Shown here: one piece after another, positions 7,765 through 11,916 of the stretch
Layout of the letters: every line of letters begins with the position of its first letter
How positions within the stretch are numbered: the first letter of the stretch is position 1
Assembly (NCBI GenBank): GCA_013815505.1
Contig: JACDGA010000028.1
Location: forward strand, 1-11,916
DNA from: Acidimicrobiia bacterium
GTDB taxonomy: Bacteria; Actinomycetota; Acidimicrobiia; Acidimicrobiales; Ilumatobacteraceae
DNA length: 11,916 nt
Direction of reading: 5' to 3'
Notes under the pieces: generated by a model
The model's database searches: none
Told to the model about the DNA's origin: nothing
What the model saw: only the letters and a program-made list of their open reading frames with translations
Position numbers and translations under genes: made by a program

Positions 7765-8705
7765 CCCCACACGAGGTTCGCAGGATCGAGGTGCGGCTCG
7801 CCATCGAAGCGGTAGGCGGCGAGGTCGCCGCCCGCAGCAACACTGAAGTCGAGGCACGTCGCCATCGGGTTCACCGGCTCAGCTGTGCCCCGTTGCCACC
7901 AGTAGTGGCCGAACAGGACCGGCACGGGCCCGGAATAGGGACTCACCGTCGCCGCGAGCGCCCGGTCGGGCAGCTCGACGACCGGCACGTCACCGCGGCG
8001 GCCGTCGTGGAGCACCGTTCCCGGCGGGATCAGTGCAGCCCGTTGCAGCGTGTTGGCAGACGAGTCCCACCAGCGCAGTCGCGCCGCCGTGCGCCGGTGC
8101 CCTCCCTGGTCGCGATACCAGATGCCGTCGAGATCGAGCTCTGGACCCTTCAGCACGATCTCGACCGCCTCGTGCAGATCCGTCCCCTGCGTCGTCGCCG
8201 CCTCGATCGTCGATGGCGAGAGCGTGTGGTCCTCATCGAGTGCGCCGGCGAGCAGCTCGATGTGACGGGAGCTCCAACAGGCGTGCACCACCCGCAGCCC
8301 GTCGAGCTCGAGCCACATCGGGGTCTCGCAGAACCACGCCATCAGCTCGCAGTGCAACGCCGTCCCGAAACCGACCTCGTCGAGGAACGCCCGGTGCTGT
8401 CGCAGATTCTTGTCCGTGTGCGGCCGCCCGTAGGTGCCGTCCTCTCGCGCCAGACCGAAGGCGACGGCGTTGAACTCGTGGTTGCCGAGCACCATCTGTG
8501 CCGATCCGGCGTCGATCATCCGGCGGACCACGTCGACCGTCCGGCGCTGCTGCGGATGCCGGTCGATCAGGTCGCCGACGAACACCGCCCGACGGCCACG
8601 ATGACGGTATGCCCCGTCGCGCTTGCGGTAACCGAGCGAGCGCAGCAGCGCCTCGAGGCGGTCGGCGTGACCGTGCACGTCGCCGACCACGTCGTATCCC
8701 GTCAC
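7761..8705 (-). CDS. Metallophosphoesterase (PrpE/Ap4A-hydrolase/PP1-like)
   Basis: Product of 314 residues. The calcineurin-type dimetal signature is complete: GDVHGH (8-13), VFVGDLIDRHP (41-51), VLGNHEFNAVAF (72-83), a later metal His in VVHACW (139-144) and GHYWW (266-270). Such enzymes hydrolyse phosphoesters in the cytosol; relatives act on diadenosine tetraphosphate, phosphoproteins or polynucleotide 3' ends, and the sequence alone does not choose. GTG 8705 is the start. A weak -10-like CAAGAT six bases before it would again fit a leaderless transcript, and no ribosome binding site is evident. The stop overlaps the cutA start. The gene lies 45 bases downstream of the TadE-like gene on the same strand. 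Confidence 0.88.
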   Translation of the reverse strand: MTGYDVVGDVHGHADRLEALLRSLGYRKRDGAYRHRGRRAVFVGDLIDRHPQQRRTVDVVRRMIDAGSAQMVLGNHEFNAVAFGLAREDGTYGRPHTDKNLRQHRAFLDEVGFGTALHCELMAWFCETPMWLELDGLRVVHACWSSRHIELLAGALDEDHTLSPSTIEAATTQGTDLHEAVEIVLKGPELDLDGIWYRDQGGHRRTAARLRWWDSSANTLQRAALIPPGTVLHDGRRGDVPVVELPDRALAATVSPYSGPVPVLFGHYWWQRGTAEPVNPMATCLDFSVAAGGDLAAYRFDGEPHLDPANLVWG

Positions 8706-8750
8706 CGCACCATCTTGCCGGGCGCGCCGCCCAACAGCTCCTCCGGGCCG

Positions 8751-9263
8751 TCAGCCGCCGGCGGAGTTGACGCCGTCCTCTGGCGTCGCCGTGGCGGTCT
8801 CGGTGACCGTTGCCGATCCGGGCAGGATCTTGCGGTCGACGGTAATGGAGACGGTCACCCTCACCTCGTCGCCGGACACGGTCACGCTCCCGGCCAGCCC
8901 TTCCGCAGAGAGCGACGACTGTCCGCGACGGATGGCGAGCGATGGGTCGAGACGGTCGGCGAACGACTCGGCCTGTTCGTACTGGACTGCGGCTCGCGCC
9001 GCGGCGGATGCGCCGCCCTGGGCGTCTCGACGGGCTTCGAGCTGGCGACCACCGTCGAGCACGAGCCCTGCGGCGAACACGAGCGCCGGCACGAGGATCA
9101 CGACCACGAGCGAGATCGTCCCGCTGCCACGTTCACCGCGAAGGCGGCTACGTCGGCAAGGGTGGTGCGCGACCAGCTGGCCCTTCGCGTCCAACGGGCT
9201 ACCCGCTTCGTTCGAGCAGATCACAGGCACGATCCCCAACGCAGCCAAACGTGGTCGTTGCAT
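8751..9263 (-). CDS. TadE/TadG-like pilus-assembly (pseudopilin-type) membrane protein
   Basis: Product of 170 residues. After an unusual 47-residue basic leader, residues 45-70 read ERGSGTISLVVVILVPALVF then AAGLVLDG, the TadE/G-type membrane anchor, followed by the amphipathic GGRQLEARRDAQGGASAAAR that is typical of this family. The rest is a short extracytoplasmic beta-rich part ending in TATATPEDGVNSAGG. TadE/G-like proteins are inserted in the membrane and contribute to Flp/Tad pilus assembly or surface structures. ATG 9263 is supported by AGGAG four bases upstream. No other tad genes are in the window, so it is an isolated copy or a spur of a locus elsewhere. The leader uses noticeably more A/T at third positions than the rest, so part of it could be non-native or the true start could differ. 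Confidence 0.75.
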   Translation of the reverse strand: MQRPRLAALGIVPVICSNEAGSPLDAKGQLVAHHPCRRSRLRGERGSGTISLVVVILVPALVFAAGLVLDGGRQLEARRDAQGGASAAARAAVQYEQAESFADRLDPSLAIRRGQSSLSAEGLAGSVTVSGDEVRVTVSITVDRKILPGSATVTETATATPEDGVNSAGG

Positions 9264-9302
9264 CGTTCTCCTCACGCAGTTTCCGTCCCGCGAGCACCGG
9301 AG

Positions 9303-9311
9303 ACGATAACA
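9303..9311 (-). promoter_or_regulatory. Extended -10 promoter of the TadE-like gene
   Basis: On the minus strand this reads TGTTATCGT, a TGN-extended -10 element (TATCGT). Transcription from about 9296 would leave a leader of roughly 33 bases carrying the AGGAG ribosome binding site. No strong -35 is seen, which is normal for extended -10 promoters. Confidence 0.4.
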
Positions 9312-9388
9312 GACGGTCCTGCAGCCAGATGTCGGCGGCGACGAGAGGCGCTCGCTCGCAGCGCATCCGTCGAACTGGCGGTAGAAAG

Positions 9389-9404
9389 TCGCCCGATCGG
9401 GCGA
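9389..9404. promoter_or_regulatory. Perfect 16-base palindrome, possible operator
   Basis: TCGCCCGATCGGGCGA is its own reverse complement. It lies in the 210-base gap between the M23 peptidase gene and the TadE-like gene, about 78 bases upstream of the extended -10. It could be the binding site of a dimeric regulator. Nothing else coding is seen in this gap. Confidence 0.4.
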
Positions 9405-9473
9405 ATCGCGACCCGCTCTCTCCCACCACATGAGGAGTCCGAGCCGGCGCGAGACGGAAACGCGAATGTGCGC

Positions 9474-10166
9474 TCACTCGCCGTGAGGGAGATCGACCTC
9501 GAACAGCACACCATCGGCTGGCAGGCCGCTGCGCATCGCGCCGTCGACTGAGTACCGATCGAACGTCATCGGCAAGCCGGAGGCGACCAGCACGTCCGGA
9601 TCATCCATCAACTGGAAGTGCAGGTGAGGTTCCGAGGAGTTGCCCGAATTGCCGCAGTCGGCCATGTGTGCGCCGGCGCTCATCTGCTGGCCGGGATCGA
9701 GGCGCACCGAACGACGACGGAGGTGGGCGTAGAGCGCGTAGACCTGGTCGCCGAGATCGACGATCACGTGGTTCCCGAGCATGCGAGGATGCCCGGCTCG
9801 CGCCCGAACGCGCTCCTCGACGGCGAGGTACGCCAGCGCCGGGAACGAGTTTCGGCTCAGGTGGTCACGCTCTCCGTCGTGGGCAGCGATCACGACGCCG
9901 TCTGCTGCGGCCAGCACCGGCTGGCCGAACCCGGGGAAGGCGTCCGAGCGTCGTGCCAGCGGCCACCAGCCGAACGGCGGCCGATTGCTGGCGGCGGGCT
10001 CGTGGAGGAGGTCGATGGCGTAGGTCTGCGCGTACGCGTGGACCCCGTGGCTCGGGACTCGCGTCGCCGGACTGTTCATCGCTCGCCAACGTCCCAGCAC
10101 AGGGGAGCACACGACGATCGGCTCGGGCCGGATGTCGTCGCCGATCATGTTCTCGTCGCCGCTCAC
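9474..10166 (-). CDS. M23-family metallopeptidase without signal peptide
   Basis: Product of 230 residues. M23 enzymes are zinc endopeptidases that cut peptidoglycan cross-bridges or stems. Motifs are HGVHAYAQTYAIDLLHE (His43 and Asp52 as likely ligands), VLAAADGVVIAAHDG, GNHVIVDLGDQVYALYAHLR (His148) and the HxH motif in SSEPHLHFQLMD (181-183). The whole matches a branch of short M23 proteins that lack a visible signal peptide or anchor; the present one also has none, so how it reaches the wall, or whether it does, is unclear. GTG 10166 is 19 bases after the stop of the 92-residue gene; ATG 10148 is an alternative start. It ends the DUF5819-HTTM-92-residue run and is probably cotranscribed with it. 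Confidence 0.85.
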   Translation of the reverse strand: MSGDENMIGDDIRPEPIVVCSPVLGRWRAMNSPATRVPSHGVHAYAQTYAIDLLHEPAASNRPPFGWWPLARRSDAFPGFGQPVLAAADGVVIAAHDGERDHLSRNSFPALAYLAVEERVRARAGHPRMLGNHVIVDLGDQVYALYAHLRRRSVRLDPGQQMSAGAHMADCGNSGNSSEPHLHFQLMDDPDVLVASGLPMTFDRYSVDGAMRSGLPADGVLFEVDLPHGE

Positions 10167-10185
10167 AGTCGCTGTCGCGATCTGG

Positions 10186-10464
10186 TCACAGCCAGTACGT
10201 CCGGAACTCGTCTGTGGTCATCTCCTCGACGTCGACGGTGACGTCCGCGACGGCGTCCTCTGCCCCGCTGCTGTCGTTGCGTACCACCCGCAGCACCTCG
10301 CCCGTTCGACGATCGAGGATCACCGCGTCCCACGGCCAGATGCTGAACCAGCGGCCGGTTTCGGGAGTTGTCGCCATGAAGAGGTTCATCACCCATCGAG
10401 CGAGGCGGTTGAACTTCGACGTCCGACGGAGCGTGACCTCATAGTCCGCCGACGCGCGCCGCAT
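10186..10464 (-). CDS. 92-residue protein of unknown function in the HTTM operon
   Basis: The family is not recognised. ATG 10464 follows an excellent AGGAGG by seven bases and overlaps the end of the HTTM gene by 26 bases, so translation initiation is well supported. The N-terminal third is basic (MRRASADYEVTLRRTSKFNR), the middle is aromatic and hydrophobic (WVMNLFMATTPETGRWFSIW), and the C-terminal half is acidic (VADVTVDVEEMTTDEFRTYW). The central VILDRRTGEVLRVVRND looks like a short beta-hairpin. There is no signal peptide and no clear membrane span. Position suggests a partner or accessory of the HTTM/DUF5819 pair. Confidence 0.75.
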   Translation of the reverse strand: MRRASADYEVTLRRTSKFNRLARWVMNLFMATTPETGRWFSIWPWDAVILDRRTGEVLRVVRNDSSGAEDAVADVTVDVEEMTTDEFRTYWL

Positions 10465-11434
10465 GTGCCACCTCCTCCTGGGGACGAAGTCGGCGACTCC
10501 GGGCGATCTGGCGCCGTGCGGGCAATCGTGCTGCGAGCCGGGAGGGCAAGAAGACCGCCTCGGTCCCGATCATGTAGATGGAGAACGTCCACAGGTTCAT
10601 GAGCAGGGCGATGCCGAGGTGGAAGACGACGGCGGCACCGAGTATCGCGACTCGGAAGCGTTGGGTCAGGATGAGCGGCGGGAAGGCGAGCTGGAACCAC
10701 ACCGTCGTCCACGTCAGCGCGAACACGAGCCACCGGTTCTCGTACACCAGCTCGGACACCCCCGGCCAGGTGAACTCCGGAACTCGGAGGATGTAGTAGA
10801 GCGCGACCCCGTCCTGCCACATGCGACCCTGGATCTTGTACATCGCCGACGCCCAGTACACGACCAGAACCTGGAAGGCGATCGCGATGAGGGCGACATT
10901 GTGGATCGCGTTGGAGACTTCGGCGCGGATGCGCCCTTGCCTGCCTACGGGTGAACGCCAGCTCCACGAGAGAAACGACGAGCTGTCGACGAAGCAGAGG
11001 AACACGAGGGCGATGTGGGCGATGTTGTCGCCGCCATCCATGAGCAACGGATTCCGGAGGTAGAGCGAGATGTGGAGGAACGCGTGGGCAACGACGGTCG
11101 GTCGCCCGCCGATCCCGAGGAGCATCGCCACCGCCACGAGGATGCCGATGTGGAACACCAGCTCGAACGTGGCCGCGCTGGTGGCGATGGTGTACGCCCA
11201 GGTCAGCGGCGTCACCGCGATCTCGCGGTAGCTGTCGTGGGGATACACCGACCCCGGTCCCCAGAGTTCGTCGCGCAGCGTGTAGTTCGTCAGGTAGAGG
11301 TGCAGCGCGGCGACGGCATACATGACTCGCATCAGGGCGAGCCCTCCGAGGGCCCACTTCTCCCGCGTCAGCGTCTCGGCGAGCGCCGCCACCGCCCGCC
11401 TCGGCGTCACGAGTCGCCGCAGCCGTGCATCCAT
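10439..11434 (-). CDS. HTTM-domain membrane protein (gamma-carboxylase/SdpB-like)
   Basis: Product of 331 residues. HTTM is the membrane domain shared by vitamin K-dependent gamma-glutamyl carboxylase and by bacterial SdpB, which matures the SDP toxin. Several membrane spans are visible: WALGGLALMRVMYAVAALHL (about 27-46), WAYTIATSAATFELVFHIGI (79-98), then LVAVAMLLGIG (99-109), AHIALVFLCFVDSSSFLSW (139-157), ALIAIAFQVLVVYWASAMY (181-199), WLVFALTWTTVWFQLAFPPL (235-254) and VAILGAAVVFHLGIALLMNL (262-281). The segment SAMYKIQGRMWQDGVALYY (196-214) carries a lysine at the place of the family's catalytic Lys; this alignment is by eye. ATG 11434 has GGGAG just upstream and overlaps the DUF5819 gene by 28 bases. 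The C-terminus is a basic, probably cytosolic tail. Confidence 0.85.
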   Translation of the reverse strand: MDARLRRLVTPRRAVAALAETLTREKWALGGLALMRVMYAVAALHLYLTNYTLRDELWGPGSVYPHDSYREIAVTPLTWAYTIATSAATFELVFHIGILVAVAMLLGIGGRPTVVAHAFLHISLYLRNPLLMDGGDNIAHIALVFLCFVDSSSFLSWSWRSPVGRQGRIRAEVSNAIHNVALIAIAFQVLVVYWASAMYKIQGRMWQDGVALYYILRVPEFTWPGVSELVYENRWLVFALTWTTVWFQLAFPPLILTQRFRVAILGAAVVFHLGIALLMNLWTFSIYMIGTEAVFLPSRLAARLPARRQIARSRRLRPQEEVAHAARVGGL

Positions 11435-11916
11435 GGGAGCTCCCTGATCTCCACGTCGCCTGTGGAGTTCGGCTCGGTGCGCCTGGAGTAGGGCGGGAAC
11501 TCGTTGACGACGAGGCGAGCTTGCACGTCCTGCGCCGTCGGTCCCCATCGGTCGGCGGCCGCCTGGCACAGGTAGCGCTGCACGAGCTGATCTGCCTCCT
11601 CCAGCACCGTCTCCTCGCTCGGCAGGAGGAGATCCGGATTCTCGCTGCCGCCGTCGCGTTCCACACGATCGCGAATCCGCTGGGCGATCGGATCGCGCCA
11701 TGTCAGCAGTTGCACCAGGTTCAGGCCGATGCGCGCGGTCTTCGGGGCGAGGAACCGCAGTTCGTGTGTCGTGGCGAGGTCCGGTGAGGTGATGTCGACG
11801 TAGTCCGTGACGCGAGCGGCGTTCCCGTCGCCGACGCGAGCACGGAGCAGGAGGATGCGCTCGTCGCTGATCGGCGTCGGAGCGAAGAGCTGCCAGTTCT
11901 GCTGGAAGTGCGGGCG
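11407..11916 (-). CDS. DUF5819-family protein (5' end beyond window)
   Basis: At least 169 residues are visible and the gene continues past the right edge. The first visible residues, FQQNWQLFAPTPISDERILL, are the hallmark of DUF5819, small membrane-anchored proteins commonly found next to HTTM genes in actinobacteria. The rest includes VTDYVDITSPDLATTHELRF, KTARIGLNLVQLL and a C-terminal part with QRYLCQAAADRW and EFPPYSR. The N-terminal membrane anchor expected for the family lies outside. The motif resembles that of SdpA-type proteins, which work with SdpB, an HTTM protein. The stop lies 28 bases inside the HTTM gene, so translation of the two is very likely coupled. Confidence 0.8.
   Translation of the reverse strand, partial: RPHFQQNWQLFAPTPISDERILLLRARVGDGNAARVTDYVDITSPDLATTHELRFLAPKTARIGLNLVQLLTWRDPIAQRIRDRVERDGGSENPDLLLPSEETVLEEADQLVQRYLCQAAADRWGPTAQDVQARLVVNEFPPYSRRTEPNSTGDVEIRELPWMHGCGDS

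Noticed and set aside
8719..8731. GGGCGCGCCGCCC inverted repeat as a terminator between the TadE-like and phosphatase genes
   Set aside because: The stem is only five base pairs with no T-run, which is expected by chance in DNA this GC-rich.
9199..9477. Minus-strand frame starting with a GTGA overlap on the M23 stop
   Set aside because: The junction is attractive, but the translation has no domain and runs into the start of the well-supported TadE-like gene in another frame.
7737..9551. Plus-strand open frame of 604 codons
   Set aside because: It lies antisense to the CutA, phosphatase and TadE-like genes, all with clear domains; the translation is Arg/His-rich without any domain, as expected for a shadow frame in high-GC DNA.

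Overview
The window is high-GC DNA with densely packed genes, many GTG starts, ATGA, TGATG and GTGA gene junctions, and a DUF222/HNH relic. This suggests a high-GC actinobacterium. The gene mix and the -10 boxes placed 6-8 bases before start codons resemble Acidimicrobiia (Ilumatobacter-like), but that placement is an inference from memory of such genomes, not a search result.

Left part, plus strand (1-3211): an operon-like run holds the tail of an unidentified protein, a MoxR-family AAA+ ATPase, a DUF58 protein and a small polytopic membrane protein, mostly with overlapping or tightly spaced starts. MoxR plus DUF58 is a classic pair thought to act in chaperone-like assembly or cell-envelope processes. 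Next come two separate plus-strand enzymes, a PhzF-family isomerase-like protein (3255-4148) and an AhpD-like peroxidase-related protein (4310-4891). Between them lie a GACCCC hexamer array and a near-perfect 49-base hairpin.

Middle (4962-6921): two broken genes sit head to head, a DUF222/HNH endonuclease relic on the minus strand and a peptidoglycan amidase (PGRP/Amidase_2) relic on the plus strand. Both lack normal 5' ends where they meet, and both carry frameshifts and internal losses, so one deletion across a shared 5' region may have started their decay. Just downstream is a short plus-strand gene (6992-7342) whose product resembles the RemA/DUF370 DNA-binding family.

Right part, minus strand (7354-11916): in transcription order, a DUF5819 protein (cut by the window edge), an HTTM membrane protein (gamma-carboxylase/SdpB-like), a 92-residue unknown and an M23 metallopeptidase form one compact unit. 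After a 210-base gap with an extended -10 promoter and a perfect 16-base palindrome comes a TadE/G-like pilin-type protein. A metallophosphatase and CutA, coupled by a GTGA overlap, follow. The most interesting candidate for an under-described system is the DUF5819-HTTM-small protein-M23 cassette, which recalls the SdpA-SdpB peptide-maturation pair.
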